In this document: piece after piece, positions 1 through 10,088 of the stretch
Layout: every line of letters begins with the position of its first letter
How positions within the stretch are numbered: the stretch's first letter is position 1
Source of the DNA: Delftia acidovorans
GTDB taxonomy: Bacteria; Pseudomonadota; Gammaproteobacteria; Burkholderiales; Burkholderiaceae_C
Reading direction: 5' to 3'
Assembly (NCBI GenBank): GCA_031286585.1
Contig: JAITUC010000031.1
Span: 248,001-312,000, forward strand
Length of the DNA stretch: 64,000 nt
Made by a program: the position numbers and the translations under genes
The notes under the pieces: generated by a model
The model's input: the letters and a program-made list of their open reading frames with translations, nothing else
Databases searched by the model: none
Told to the model about the DNA's origin: nothing

Positions 1-1994
1 CGATGCAGGCGGCGATCTATCTGGTGCATGCCAGCGTGCACCTGAATCGCCCGCAGGAAGTGATCGCCAAGGCCTTTGGCGAGAATTTCGCCACCCTGGC
101 CGTGGAGACCAACAAGCTCATGCGCGTGCAGCAGCAGGCGCGCGGCGCCGAGTTGGGCGGCCAGTATCTGGACGATGAGGCCACGCAGACCGAGAACGTG
201 CGCAAGATGCTGCTGGGCTTCTCGCGCGATCTGCGTGTCGTGCTGCTGCGGCTGGCCTCGCGTCTGCAGACGCTGCGCTACTACGCCGCCAGCAAGCGCC
301 CGGTCTCTCCGGGCATTGCGCGCGAGGCGCTGACGGTGTTCGCGCCGCTGGCCAACCGGCTGGGCATCTGGCAGATCAAGTGGGAGCTGGAAGATCTGTC
401 CCTGCGGTTCCTGGAGCCCGATACATACCGCGAAGTGGCCCGCCTGCTCGACGAAAAGCGCGTCGAGCGCGAGGCCTACATGGAGCAGATGCGGGCGCGG
501 CTGGAGGCCGATCTGCGCGCGCACAGCATCAGCGCCACGGTGCAGGGCCGGCCCAAGCACATCTACAGCATCGTCAAGAAGATGCGCGGCAAGTCGCTGA
601 ACTTCGACCAGGTCTTCGACATCCGCGCCATGCGTGTCGTCGTCCCCACGATCAAGGACTGCTATGCGGCCCTGTCGTGGGTGCATGAGCAGTTCACGCC
701 CATCGAGGCGGAGTTCGACGACTACATCGCCAAGCCCAAGCCCAACGGCTACCAGTCGCTGCATACCGTGGTGCGCGACGAGACGGGCCGTGCCATCGAG
801 ATCCAGATCCGCACCCAGGCCATGCACGACCATGCCGAGCATGGCGTGGCCGCCCACTGGGCCTACAAGGAGGCGGGCACCAAGGGCTATGCGGGCGTCA
901 CGGCCAGCAGCGAATACGACGCCAAGATCGCCGTGCTGCGCCAACTGCTGGCCTGGGGCAGCGACCTGGCGGGGGCGCACCATCGCGGCCTGTTCGAGGA
1001 CCGCATCTACGTGCTCACCCCCGATGCGGCCGTCATCGAGCTGCCTCAGGGCGCAACGCCCGTGGACTTTGCCTACTCGGTGCACACCAGCCTGGGCCAC
1101 CGCTGCCGTGGTGCGCGCGTGGATGGCGCCATGGTGCCCCTGAACACGCCGCTGCAAAACGGCCAGACCGTGGAAATCACCACCGTCAAGGAAGGCCGCC
1201 CCTCGCGCGACTGGCTCAATGCCGACCTGGGCTATCTGACCAGCAACCGCGCCAAGGCCAAGGTGCGTGCCTGGTTCAATGCCCAGGCCACGCACGAGAC
1301 CATCGCACGCGGCCGGGAGGCCGTCGAAAAGCTGCTGCAGCGCGAGGGCAAGACCGCCGTCAAGCTGGAGGAGCTGGCGGTGCAGCTGGGCTTCAAGTCG
1401 GCAGATGCGCTGTTCGAGGTCGTCGGCAAGGACGAGTACTCGCTGCGCAATATCGAGACCGTGCTGCGGCCGGCCGAGGTGGAGGAGGAGCCCGAGGGAT
1501 TCACCCTGGTGCGCAAGGCGCGCGGCACCGACTCGCCCAAGGGCGGCGTGCTGGTCGTGGGCGTGGACTCGCTGATGACCCAGCTGGCCAAGTGCTGCAA
1601 GCCTGCGCCGCCGGACGACATCCGGGGCTTCGTCACGCGCGGCAAGGGCGTGAGCGTGCACCGCTCCGACTGCTCCAACTTCCGCGAGATGGCGGCGCGC
1701 AATTCCGAGCGCGTGATCGACGTGGCCTGGGGCCAGCCCAAGGCGGCCACCGTGGCGGCGGCCGTCTATCCGGTCGATGTGTCCGTGGAGGCGGCCGACA
1801 GGCAGGGCCTGCTGCGCGACATCTCGGAAGTCTTTGCGCGCGAAAAGACCAATGTCATTGGCGTGCAGACCCAGTCCGTCAAGGGAACGGCCTGGATGAC
1901 CTTCACCGTGGAGGTGGCCGATTCGGGCCGCCTGAGCAAGGTGCTGGGCATCGTGGCCGCCGTGGCGGGCGTGCGTTCGGCGCGGCGGCGTTGA
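1..1994 (+). CDS. relA: GTP pyrophosphokinase RelA, 5' end missing
   Basis: RelA makes (p)ppGpp from GTP or GDP and ATP on stalled ribosomes during the stringent response. The frame is open from the first base, so the N-terminus (roughly 70-80 residues by comparison with E. coli RelA) lies outside the window. The helical N-terminal domain reads RLASRLQTLR where SpoT hydrolases have KLADR-HNMR, so the hydrolase site looks dead. The synthetase domain has EFDDYIAKPKPNGYQSLHT, the acidic EFDD being RelA type. A TGS domain follows, then a zinc-finger region with CCKP and HRSDC, and a C-terminal ACT domain. Together these favour RelA over bifunctional SpoT. It is followed closely by tRNA-Val. Confidence 0.95.
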   Translation, partial: MQAAIYLVHASVHLNRPQEVIAKAFGENFATLAVETNKLMRVQQQARGAELGGQYLDDEATQTENVRKMLLGFSRDLRVVLLRLASRLQTLRYYAASKRPVSPGIAREALTVFAPLANRLGIWQIKWELEDLSLRFLEPDTYREVARLLDEKRVEREAYMEQMRARLEADLRAHSISATVQGRPKHIYSIVKKMRGKSLNFDQVFDIRAMRVVVPTIKDCYAALSWVHEQFTPIEAEFDDYIAKPKPNGYQSLHTVVRDETGRAIEIQIRTQAMHDHAEHGVAAHWAYKEAGTKGYAGVTASSEYDAKIAVLRQLLAWGSDLAGAHHRGLFEDRIYVLTPDAAVIELPQGATPVDFAYSVHTSLGHRCRGARVDGAMVPLNTPLQNGQTVEITTVKEGRPSRDWLNADLGYLTSNRAKAKVRAWFNAQATHETIARGREAVEKLLQREGKTAVKLEELAVQLGFKSADALFEVVGKDEYSLRNIETVLRPAEVEEEPEGFTLVRKARGTDSPKGGVLVVGVDSLMTQLAKCCKPAPPDDIRGFVTRGKGVSVHRSDCSNFREMAARNSERVIDVAWGQPKAATVAAAVYPVDVSVEAADRQGLLRDISEVFAREKTNVIGVQTQSVKGTAWMTFTVEVADSGRLSKVLGIVAAVAGVRSARRR

Positions 1995-2061
1995 GCATGT
2001 TCAGGCTTTTTTGCCTGGACGCTGAAAAAGCCGTGCTAGAATCGCATTCTCGAACAAACAC

Positions 2062-2138
2062 AGGCGCGTAGCTCAGCTGGTTAGAGCACCACCTTGACAT
2101 GGTGGGGGTCGTTGGTTCGAGTCCAATCGCGCCTACCA
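2062..2138 (+). tRNA. tRNA-Val(GAC), first copy
   Basis: A 77-nt cloverleaf with encoded CCA. The acceptor stem AGGCGCG pairs perfectly with CGCGCCT. The anticodon loop TTGACAT (anticodon GAC) lies on the CCACC/GGTGG stem, and the T-arm has GGTTCGAGTCC. A TAGAAT -10-like box lies at 2037-2042. The tRNA sequence is identical to the copy at 11425-11501. Confidence 0.97.
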
Positions 2139-2162
2139 ATTTTCCATTGCCAGATGGAATGC

Positions 2163-2195
2163 AAAAAGCCTTCTGATCACTCAGAAGGCTTTTTT
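2163..2195 (+). terminator. Rho-independent terminator after tRNA-Val
   Basis: An AGCCTTCTGA/TCAGAAGGCT hairpin, A-rich on the 5' side and followed by a T-run, 25 bases after the tRNA. Confidence 0.85.
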
Positions 2196-2268
2196 GTTTT
2201 TGCGTTCTCCCTGTGGTCTTGCCTTGGCCTGTCTTGTGATCGAACATGCATCACTTTGGGAGACATGG

Positions 2269-2676
2269 ATGATCAAGACAGTTTCGTCCGAGGCGGCCGC
2301 ATCGGCCAGCGTATTGATCAACCAGCGCATTGCCGAGCTGGGCGACTGGCGCGGCGACGTCCTGGCGCATGTGCGCCGGCTCATCGTGCAAGCGGTTCCG
2401 GACGTGGCGGAAGAGTGGAAATGGTCGGTGCCGGTCTGGTCGTGCAGCGGCATTCTGTGCACGGGCGAGGCCTACAAATCGGCCGTGAAGCTCACCTTTC
2501 CCAAAGGCGCATCGCTGGCCGACCCGCAGCACCTGTTCAACGCCAGCCTTGAAGGCAAGGTGCGTCGCGCCATCGATATCCGCGAGGGTGAAGAGATCGA
2601 CGCGCAGGCCTTCAAGGCGCTGATGCGCGAGGCGGCGGCCCTCAATCAGGCCGCAGCCGTAAAGCCGAAGGCGTGA
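2269..2676 (+). CDS. DUF1801-type small protein
   Basis: A 135-residue soluble protein with the pattern of DUF1801 (YdhG/YdeI-like) proteins: an N-terminal helical stretch, then EEWKWSVPVWSCSGILCTGEAYKSAVKLTF, where the aromatic VPVW..G core and the K-LTF strand are typical. No biochemical role is established for the family. I chose the ATG at 2269 because GGGAG lies six bases upstream and the family homology begins shortly after it; the frame is open further upstream but reads through the terminator zone. It is a monocistronic-looking gene between the tRNA-Val terminator and the convergent speG. Confidence 0.75.
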   Translation: MIKTVSSEAAASASVLINQRIAELGDWRGDVLAHVRRLIVQAVPDVAEEWKWSVPVWSCSGILCTGEAYKSAVKLTFPKGASLADPQHLFNASLEGKVRRAIDIREGEEIDAQAFKALMREAAALNQAAAVKPKA

Positions 2677-2686
2677 AGGTCCGCGC

Positions 2687-3217
2687 TCAGGTGCCGACCC
2701 CGGCCTGTGCCTGCAGGTAGTCGTTTTGCAGCAGGTACATGCGGATGGCGTTGCGGTACTGGCCGTTGGCGAAGAACTCGTCGATCAGCACGCCTTCCTG
2801 CACGAAGCCTATGCGCGCGTAGATGTGGATGGCCTTCTCGTTCTCCTGGTCCACATGGAGAAAGATCTTGTGCAGGTTCAGCGTCTTGAAGCCGTAGTCC
2901 AGCGCCAGCCGCGTTGCCTGGGCCGCGATGCCCCGGCCCTGCTGCTCGGGGGCGATGATGATCTGGAATTCGGCGCGCCGGTGGATCAGGTCGATCTCCA
3001 CCAGTTCGACAAGACCGGCGCGGTCGCCCTGGTGCTCGACGATGAAGCGGCGTTCCGTCTGGTCGTGCACGTGGGCGTCGTAGAGCGCGGAGAGCTCGTC
3101 GAAGGTCTCGTACGGCTCCTCGAACCAGTAGCGCATGATGGCTGCATTGTTGTTGAGCAGATGCACGGAGCGCAGATCTTCGCGCTCCAGGGGTCTCAGG
3201 CGGATGCTGTGATTCAT
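2687..3217 (-). CDS. speG: Spermidine N1-acetyltransferase SpeG-like (GNAT)
   Basis: A GNAT acetyltransferase of 176 residues, expected to transfer acetyl from acetyl-CoA to spermidine or spermine and so detoxify polyamines. It tracks E. coli SpeG along its length: [60 protein letters not shown] and the C-terminal [12 protein letters not shown] are near-identical landmarks. The acetyl-CoA loop is EQQGRGIA. The start is the ATG at 3217; upstream in-frame codons belong to the intergenic stretch and the rutR end. The gene starts four bases after the rutR-like stop, so the two are probably co-transcribed, a pairing with no obvious functional link. Confidence 0.9.
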   Translation of the reverse strand: MNHSIRLRPLEREDLRSVHLLNNNAAIMRYWFEEPYETFDELSALYDAHVHDQTERRFIVEHQGDRAGLVELVEIDLIHRRAEFQIIIAPEQQGRGIAAQATRLALDYGFKTLNLHKIFLHVDQENEKAIHIYARIGFVQEGVLIDEFFANGQYRNAIRMYLLQNDYLQAQAGVGT

Positions 3218-3221
3218 GCGT

Positions 3222-3902
3222 TCATTGTGCGAGAGCCGCGGTATCCGGCTGTAGGCCACGGATTACCAGCCGGTAGATCAGCTCCGCCGCCGTGTCGTAG
3301 TCGTCGGCCGTCAGCGCCGGCTGGCCCAGCAGCAGCGCGAACTGCGCCTGCTGATCGGCGTAGGCCTGGGTCACGGACCAAAGGATGAACATCAGGTGGG
3401 TGAAATTCACGCGGGCAATCTTGCCCTGCGCCACCCAGCGCTCGAACGCCTGAACGTCTGCCGCCAGCGCCGGGCCCACCTGGCTCGATATGGCCTGCCC
3501 GAAGCGGGGCGCGCCGGCCATCACCTCGCGTGTGAAGACCCGTGAGCCATGGGGCCGCTCGCGCGAGGACTGCAGCTTGGCCCGGATGTAGATGCGCAGG
3601 GCTTCGGCAGGATCGTCGCCGCGCAGCAGGTCGGACATGCCGGCCAGCCACTGCGTCAGCACATCGCCCAGCACGCGCAGGTACAGCTCCTCCTTGCTGG
3701 CGAAGTAGTACAGCAGGTTGTGGCGGCTCAGGCCGGCGTCGTGCGCGATCAGCTCCAGCGATGCGCCTTCGAAGCCGTATTGCGCAAAGTGCAGCTCGGC
3801 CGTCTGCAGGATGTTCAGTTCCTTGCGCAGCCGTGCGGCCGTGGGTTTGCGCGTGGCCGATCGCGCCAGGGAAGGGGGCGCGTTGTCAGAAAGGGTTGCC
3901 AT
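3222..3902 (-). CDS. rutR: TetR-family repressor, RutR-like
   Basis: A 226-residue TetR-family regulator. The N-terminal helix-turn-helix (about residues 25-75) includes [29 protein letters not shown] and ends in [12 protein letters not shown]. The C-terminal ligand domain has the YcdC/RutR character ([22 protein letters not shown] near the end). E. coli RutR senses uracil and thymine and represses pyrimidine catabolism. Here the gene is divergent from a complete reductive pyrimidine-degradation operon, which supports that role strongly. A palindrome close to the RutR consensus lies in the intergenic region at 3986-4001. The ligand and target are inferred, not shown. Confidence 0.82.
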   Translation of the reverse strand: MATLSDNAPPSLARSATRKPTAARLRKELNILQTAELHFAQYGFEGASLELIAHDAGLSRHNLLYYFASKEELYLRVLGDVLTQWLAGMSDLLRGDDPAEALRIYIRAKLQSSRERPHGSRVFTREVMAGAPRFGQAISSQVGPALAADVQAFERWVAQGKIARVNFTHLMFILWSVTQAYADQQAQFALLLGQPALTADDYDTAAELIYRLVIRGLQPDTAALAQ

Positions 3903-3985
3903 TGCGCAGATGGTAAGTCGAGATAAGTTGCGCCATTTTGGTGCGATTGTCTGGCATCTTTCTTGCTGACGACTTTCTGGGTGAT

Positions 3986-4001
3986 TTTACTGATTGGTAA
4001 A
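3986..4001. promoter_or_regulatory. Candidate RutR operator overlapping the preT promoter
   Basis: The 16-mer TTTACTGATTGGTAAA is an inverted repeat (TTTAC-N6-GTAAA). Aligned with the E. coli RutR consensus TTGACCANNTGGTCAA it matches 10 of 14 fixed positions. It overlaps a plausible -35 (TTGGTA, 3994-3999) with a 16-base spacer to TACATT (4016-4021), as expected for repression. Apart from this site and the leader ORF, I see nothing else in the 324-bp rutR-preT gap. Confidence 0.6.
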
Positions 4002-4078
4002 TTTTTTCACCCGCGTACATTCCGTTCCACCCCCAGTGCGCCCGACAAGAGGCGCCACCTACACATGCGAGGACCACG

Positions 4079-4210
4079 ATGAAACCTCCGAAGACTGTGT
4101 TGTTGGATCCGGGGCCGTTCAGGAGTCCTTCCTGCGGCCCGCCTTGCGTTGTCCGAGATGGCCCGGCGTGCACCTGCATGCCGCGCCCCCTTTCACGCCC
4201 TCAATCCTGA
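4079..4210 (+). CDS. Possible 43-residue leader ORF before preT
   Basis: A short frame begins with ATG at 4079, preceded at good spacing by GAGGA (4069-4073). It ends with TGA at 4210, just before the preT ribosome site GGAGGA (4215-4220). The peptide would be rich in proline (including three PP pairs) and contain four cysteines. It has no recognised family. Its position between operator and first structural gene would suit a translated leader, but a chance frame in GC-rich DNA is equally possible. Confidence 0.3.
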   Translation: MKPPKTVLLDPGPFRSPSCGPPCVVRDGPACTCMPRPLSRPQS

Positions 4211-4226
4211 CTCTGGAGGATGCACC

Positions 4227-5594
4227 ATGGATAGTCCCGCGCAACGCGCCTGCGGCATTGCCGCCGGCCGACTGAACCTGGCCGATTACGCGGCCAATTT
4301 CTCCGACGCCCATCCCGCGCTGAACCGTTCCCAGGCCTTGATCGAGGCCGAGCGCTGCTACTACTGCTATGACGCGCCGTGCACCACGGCCTGCCCCACC
4401 AGCATCGATGTGCCGGCCTTCATCGCCCGCATTGCCCAGGACAACGTCCGTGGCGCGGCGCGCGAGATCCTGACGGCCAATCCGCTGGGCGGCATGTGTG
4501 CCCGCGTCTGCCCCACGGAGCAGCTGTGCGAGCAGGCCTGCGTGCGCAACACCCAGGAAGACAAGCCGGTCGAAATCGGTGCGTTGCAGCGCTATGCGAC
4601 CGATGCCTTCATGGCCTCCGGTGGTGCACCGCTGTTCCAGCGTGCCGCCGCCACGGGCAGGAAGGTGGCCGTGGTCGGGGCAGGGCCTGCCGGCCTGACC
4701 TGCGCCCATCAGCTGGCGCTGCAGGGCCACGAGGTGGTGCTGTTCGACGCCCGGCCCAAGCTGGGCGGGCTCAATGAATACGGCCTGGCCAGCTACAAGA
4801 CCCCGGGCGATTTTGCGCAGAAGGAAATCGACTGGCTGCTGTCCGTGGGCGGGATCACGCCGCGCAACAACCAGCGGCTGGGGCGTGATTTCACGCTGGA
4901 TTCGCTGCTGGCAGAGCATGACGCCGTGTTCCTCGGCCTGGGCCTGGCGGGCGTCAATGCGCTGGGGGCGGCCGAGCCGCAGGCCGAAGGCTTGCGCAAT
5001 GCGGTGGACTTCATTGCCGACATCCGCCAGGCGGCCGACAAATCCACGGTGCCGGTGGGCCGGCGCGTGGTGGTGATCGGCGGCGGCATGACGGCGGTGG
5101 ATGCCTCCGTGCAGGCCAGGCTGCTGGGCGCCGACGAGGTCACCATGTTCTATCGCCGGGGCAAGGATGCGCTGTCCGCCTCCTCGGTGGAGCAGGAATG
5201 GGCGCAGACCCATGGCGTCAACCTGCGGCTGTGGGCCGCACCGCAGGAGGTTCTGGTCCGCGACGGCAAGGTCATCGGCATCCGCATGGCGAGCACCTGC
5301 ATGGAGGACGGCAGGCTGCAAATGACCCAGGAGGTGTTCGACGTGCCGGCCGATATGGTGCTCAAGGCCATTGGCCAGACCTATGTCAGCACGCCGGCGG
5401 GCGCCGCCATTGCCTTGCGCGACGGCCGTATCGACACCGATGACGAAGGCCGGACCAGCATGCCGCGCGTGTGGGCCGGCGGCGATTGCCGCGCCGGTGG
5501 ACAGGATCTGACCGTGCAGGCGGTGGAGCACGGCAAGGTGGCCGCGCGGGCCATGCACCAGGCGCTGACCAGCGCCGTGGTGGCAGGGGTGTAA
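4227..5594 (+). CDS. preT: NAD-dependent dihydropyrimidine dehydrogenase subunit PreT
   Basis: The electron-input subunit of the PreTA complex, which reduces uracil or thymine to the 5,6-dihydro form with NADH in the cytoplasm. Its 455 residues hold an N-terminal ferredoxin-like domain with two cysteine clusters (CYYCYDAPCTTACPTSIDV and GGMCARVCPTEQLCEQACV). A GltD-like flavoprotein follows, with FAD motif VAVVGAGPAGLTCA and NAD motif RVVVIGGGMTAVDA. The ATG at 4227 follows GGAGGA by six bases; upstream in-frame ATGs lack such a site. It is the first structural gene of the operon, 34 bases ahead of preA, and is probably repressed by the divergent RutR-like protein. Confidence 0.95.
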   Translation: MDSPAQRACGIAAGRLNLADYAANFSDAHPALNRSQALIEAERCYYCYDAPCTTACPTSIDVPAFIARIAQDNVRGAAREILTANPLGGMCARVCPTEQLCEQACVRNTQEDKPVEIGALQRYATDAFMASGGAPLFQRAAATGRKVAVVGAGPAGLTCAHQLALQGHEVVLFDARPKLGGLNEYGLASYKTPGDFAQKEIDWLLSVGGITPRNNQRLGRDFTLDSLLAEHDAVFLGLGLAGVNALGAAEPQAEGLRNAVDFIADIRQAADKSTVPVGRRVVVIGGGMTAVDASVQARLLGADEVTMFYRRGKDALSASSVEQEWAQTHGVNLRLWAAPQEVLVRDGKVIGIRMASTCMEDGRLQMTQEVFDVPADMVLKAIGQTYVSTPAGAAIALRDGRIDTDDEGRTSMPRVWAGGDCRAGGQDLTVQAVEHGKVAARAMHQALTSAVVAGV

Positions 5595-5628
5595 GCGGCT
5601 GTGCCCGCGCTTTTCAAGGAGCATTGAC

Positions 5629-6948
5629 ATGGCAGACATCAGCAGCCGCTTTCTGGGCATTTCCAGCCCCAATCCGTTCTGGCTGGCCTCGGCACCGCCC
5701 ACGGACAAGGAAATCAACGTCACCCGCGCATTCGAGGCTGGCTGGGGCGGCGTGGTGTGGAAGACCCTGGGCGAGGACCCGCATGTGGTCAACGTGAACG
5801 GGCCGCGCTACTCCACGCTCATGGCGCAGGACCGGCGCGTGATGGGCCTGAACAACATCGAGCTGATCACCGACCGGCCGCTGCGCACCAATCTGGAGGA
5901 GATGACCCGCGTGAAAAGGGCCTGGCCGGACCGCGCGCTGATCGCCTCGCTGATGGTGCCCTGCGTGGAGGAAAGCTGGAAACGCATCCTGCCCATGGTG
6001 GAGGACACCGGCGCCGACGGGCTGGAGCTGAACTTCGGCTGCCCGCACGGCATGAGCGAGCGCGGCATGGGCGCGGCCGTGGGCCAGGTGCCCGAGTACA
6101 TCCAGATGGTCACGCAGTGGTGCAAGCAGTACAGCCGGCTGCCCGTGATCGTGAAGCTCACGCCCAACATCACCGACGTGCGCTTTCCCGCGCGGGCGGC
6201 CAAGGCCGGGGGGGCGGATGCGGTGTCCCTGATCAATACCATCAACTCGCTGATGGGCGTGAACCTGGACACGCTGGTGATGCACCCCAGCACCGATGGC
6301 CAGGGTTCGCACGGCGGCTACTGCGGCCCGGCCGTCAAGCCCATCGCCCAGAACATGGTGGCAGAGATCGCGCGCGACCCGCAGACGGCCGGCCTGCCCA
6401 TCTCGGGGATTGGCGGCATCACCACCTGGAAGGACGCGGCCGAGTACATCGCGCTGGGATGCGGCAATGTCCAGGTATGCACGGCGGCCATGGTGTACGG
6501 GTTTCGCATCGTGCAGGACATGTGCGACGGCCTGTCCAACTACATGGACGCCCACGGCTTTGCGCGCATCGAGGATTTCCAGGGCCGGGCGGTGCCCACG
6601 GTCAGGGACTGGAAGGACCTGAACCTCAACCATATCGACAAGGCCGTGATCAACCAGGACAGCTGCATCCAGTGCGGCCGTTGCCATGTGGCCTGCGAGG
6701 ACACCTCCCACCAGGCCATCACCTTCAGCAAGGAGGGGGGCGTGCGCAGGTTCGAGGTGGATGACGCCGAATGCGTGGGCTGCAACCTGTGCGTTTCCAT
6801 CTGCCCCGTGCCCGAGTGCATCACCATGCGCAGCCTCCAGCCGGGCGAGGTGGACCCCCGCACCGGCCAGACGGTCACCGGGGAGTATGCGAACTGGACG
6901 ACGCATCCCAACAACCCCATGCGCCGGGCCGTGACGGCGCAGGGCTAG
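5629..6948 (+). CDS. preA: NAD-dependent dihydropyrimidine dehydrogenase subunit PreA
   Basis: The catalytic subunit of PreTA. Its 439 residues comprise an FMN-binding TIM barrel of the dihydroorotate dehydrogenase type (ASAPPTDKEINVTRAFEAGWGG; ELNFGCPHGMSERGMG with the active-site cysteine region; GIGGITTWKDAAEYIALG). A C-terminal ferredoxin domain carries two 4Fe-4S motifs (CIQCGRCHVAC and CVGCNLCVSICP). A Shine-Dalgarno AAGGAG precedes the ATG. Product and partner are clear from the adjacent preT. A GC-rich inverted repeat follows the gene before the permease. Confidence 0.96.
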   Translation: MADISSRFLGISSPNPFWLASAPPTDKEINVTRAFEAGWGGVVWKTLGEDPHVVNVNGPRYSTLMAQDRRVMGLNNIELITDRPLRTNLEEMTRVKRAWPDRALIASLMVPCVEESWKRILPMVEDTGADGLELNFGCPHGMSERGMGAAVGQVPEYIQMVTQWCKQYSRLPVIVKLTPNITDVRFPARAAKAGGADAVSLINTINSLMGVNLDTLVMHPSTDGQGSHGGYCGPAVKPIAQNMVAEIARDPQTAGLPISGIGGITTWKDAAEYIALGCGNVQVCTAAMVYGFRIVQDMCDGLSNYMDAHGFARIEDFQGRAVPTVRDWKDLNLNHIDKAVINQDSCIQCGRCHVACEDTSHQAITFSKEGGVRRFEVDDAECVGCNLCVSICPVPECITMRSLQPGEVDPRTGQTVTGEYANWTTHPNNPMRRAVTAQG

Positions 6949-6961
6949 AGGGGCATTGCGG

Positions 6962-6996
6962 CAGGTCGGCGCACGGCCCGCATCCGGGCCGACCTG
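6962..6996 (+). repeat. Nested inverted repeat between preA and the permease
   Basis: CAGGTCGGC (6962-6970) pairs with GCCGACCTG (6988-6996), and an inner stem GGCCCG/CGGGCC (6975-6980/6985-6990) competes with it. There is no T-run. It may act as an mRNA-processing or partial-termination element inside the operon. Confidence 0.45.
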
Positions 6997-7079
6997 GCAC
7001 GAAATGCGCTTGTTGGAAAACGTCAGACCCTGGATCAGCAATGGATTGGTGATTTCTCTCTTCGAGAAGGAGCTTCGCA

Positions 7080-8573
7080 ATGTCGCATGCCCCGCATTCC
7101 GGTGATTCCACAGGCAGCCTGTGGAACCACGACCTCGCACCCACGCTGCCAAGTCAGCGAACCTGGACCTGGTACCACTTCGCCGCCCTGTGGATAGGTA
7201 TGGTGATGTGCATTCCGGCGTACACGCTGGCGGCCAGCATGATCACCAACGGCATGTCGTGGTCGCAGGCGGTGATGACGGTGTTCCTGGGCAATCTCAT
7301 CGTGCTGGTGCCCATGCTGCTCATCGGCCACGCCGGGGCCCGGTACGGCATTCCCTTCGCCGTGCTGGCCCGCGCTTCGTTCGGCACCCGGGGGGCCAAG
7401 CTGCCCGCCCTGCTGCGGGCCCTGGTGGCCTGTGGCTGGTACGGCATCCAGACCTGGTTCGGCGGCATGATGATCTACACCCTGCTGGGCGTGCTGCTGG
7501 GCCATCCGCTGGAAGGCGAGAAGATCGCGGGCCTGGGCATCAATGTGGGGCAGCTGGTGTGCTTTCTGGTGTTTTGGGCGATCCAGTTCTACTTCGTGGT
7601 GCATGGCATCGAGTCCATACGCAAGCTGGAGACCTGGACAGCGCCGCTCAAGATCCTGATCTGCTTCGTGCTGCTGGGATGGGTCTACCAGAAGGCCGGC
7701 GGCTTCGGCCCCATCATGGAGCAGCCTTCGCAGTACGCGCCGGGCGGCCCCAAGGCGGGCCAGTTCATGTCGGTGTTCTGGCCGTCGCTGACGGCCATGG
7801 TGGGCTTCTGGGCCACGCTGGCATTGAATATTCCGGACTTCACGCGCTTTGCCAAGTCGCAGAAGGACCAGGTGGTGGGCCAGGCCATCGGCCTGCCGGT
7901 GCCCATGGGGCTGCTGGCCATGCTGGCGGTGGTGGTGACATCGGGCACCGTGGTGATCTACGGCAAGGCCTTGTGGGACCCCGTGGATGTCGCCAGCCGC
8001 ATGACGGGGGCGGCCGTTCTGATCGCGCTGATCGTGCTGCTGATCGACACCGTGAGCGTGAACCTGGCGGCCAACCTGGTGGGGCCGGCCTATGACTTCT
8101 CCGCTTTGGCGCCCAGGAAGATCAGCTACCGCGTGGGCGGCTACATGACGGTGGCCATTGCCATCGTGATGATGCCCTGGAAGATCCTGGAATCGACCGA
8201 GGGCTACATCTTCACCTGGCTGATCGGCTACTCGGCCCTGCTGGGTCCGATCGCGGGCATTCTGATGGTGGACTACTTCCTGGTGCGCAAAAAGCAGCTG
8301 GTGGTGGAAGACCTGTACAGGGAAGAGGGCGCCTACCGCTACTCCAACGGCTGGAACTGGGTGGCCGTGGCGGCCTTCGCGCTGGGCGTGGCGCCCAACC
8401 TGCCCGGCTTCCTGCACGCCGCGTTCCCGGGCGCCTTCCCGAACGTGGGTGATTTCTTCAAGCATGCCTATGACTACGCATGGTTCATCGGCCTGTTCAT
8501 TGCCGGCGTGGTGTACCGCATCGGCATGGCGGGCCAGGTGACCAAGGGCGCACCCGCGCTGAGCAAGGCATAG
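7080..8573 (+). CDS. NCS1-family nucleobase/hydantoin permease
   Basis: A 497-residue inner-membrane permease of the nucleobase:cation symporter-1 family, with about twelve hydrophobic segments. Recognisable NCS1 landmarks are the N-terminal LWNHDLAPTLPSQRTWTWYHFAALWIGM, NLIVLVPMLLIGHAGARYGIPFAVLARASFG, and WFGGMMIY. The family imports uracil, thiamine precursors, allantoin or hydantoins. Placement between PreTA and dihydropyrimidinase points to a pyrimidine or hydantoin as substrate (inference). The ATG at 7080 follows GAAGGAG. It reads in the same direction as the rest of the operon. Confidence 0.9.
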   Translation: MSHAPHSGDSTGSLWNHDLAPTLPSQRTWTWYHFAALWIGMVMCIPAYTLAASMITNGMSWSQAVMTVFLGNLIVLVPMLLIGHAGARYGIPFAVLARASFGTRGAKLPALLRALVACGWYGIQTWFGGMMIYTLLGVLLGHPLEGEKIAGLGINVGQLVCFLVFWAIQFYFVVHGIESIRKLETWTAPLKILICFVLLGWVYQKAGGFGPIMEQPSQYAPGGPKAGQFMSVFWPSLTAMVGFWATLALNIPDFTRFAKSQKDQVVGQAIGLPVPMGLLAMLAVVVTSGTVVIYGKALWDPVDVASRMTGAAVLIALIVLLIDTVSVNLAANLVGPAYDFSALAPRKISYRVGGYMTVAIAIVMMPWKILESTEGYIFTWLIGYSALLGPIAGILMVDYFLVRKKQLVVEDLYREEGAYRYSNGWNWVAVAAFALGVAPNLPGFLHAAFPGAFPNVGDFFKHAYDYAWFIGLFIAGVVYRIGMAGQVTKGAPALSKA

Positions 8574-10064
<1,491 letters not shown>

Positions 10065-10088
10065 AGCCCGCATGACAAGGAGACAGCA

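Noticed and set aside
7000-7020. TGGCAC...CTTG before the permease as a sigma-54 promoter
   Set aside because: The spacing between the GG and GC elements does not fit the -24/-12 consensus and there is no activator gene nearby.
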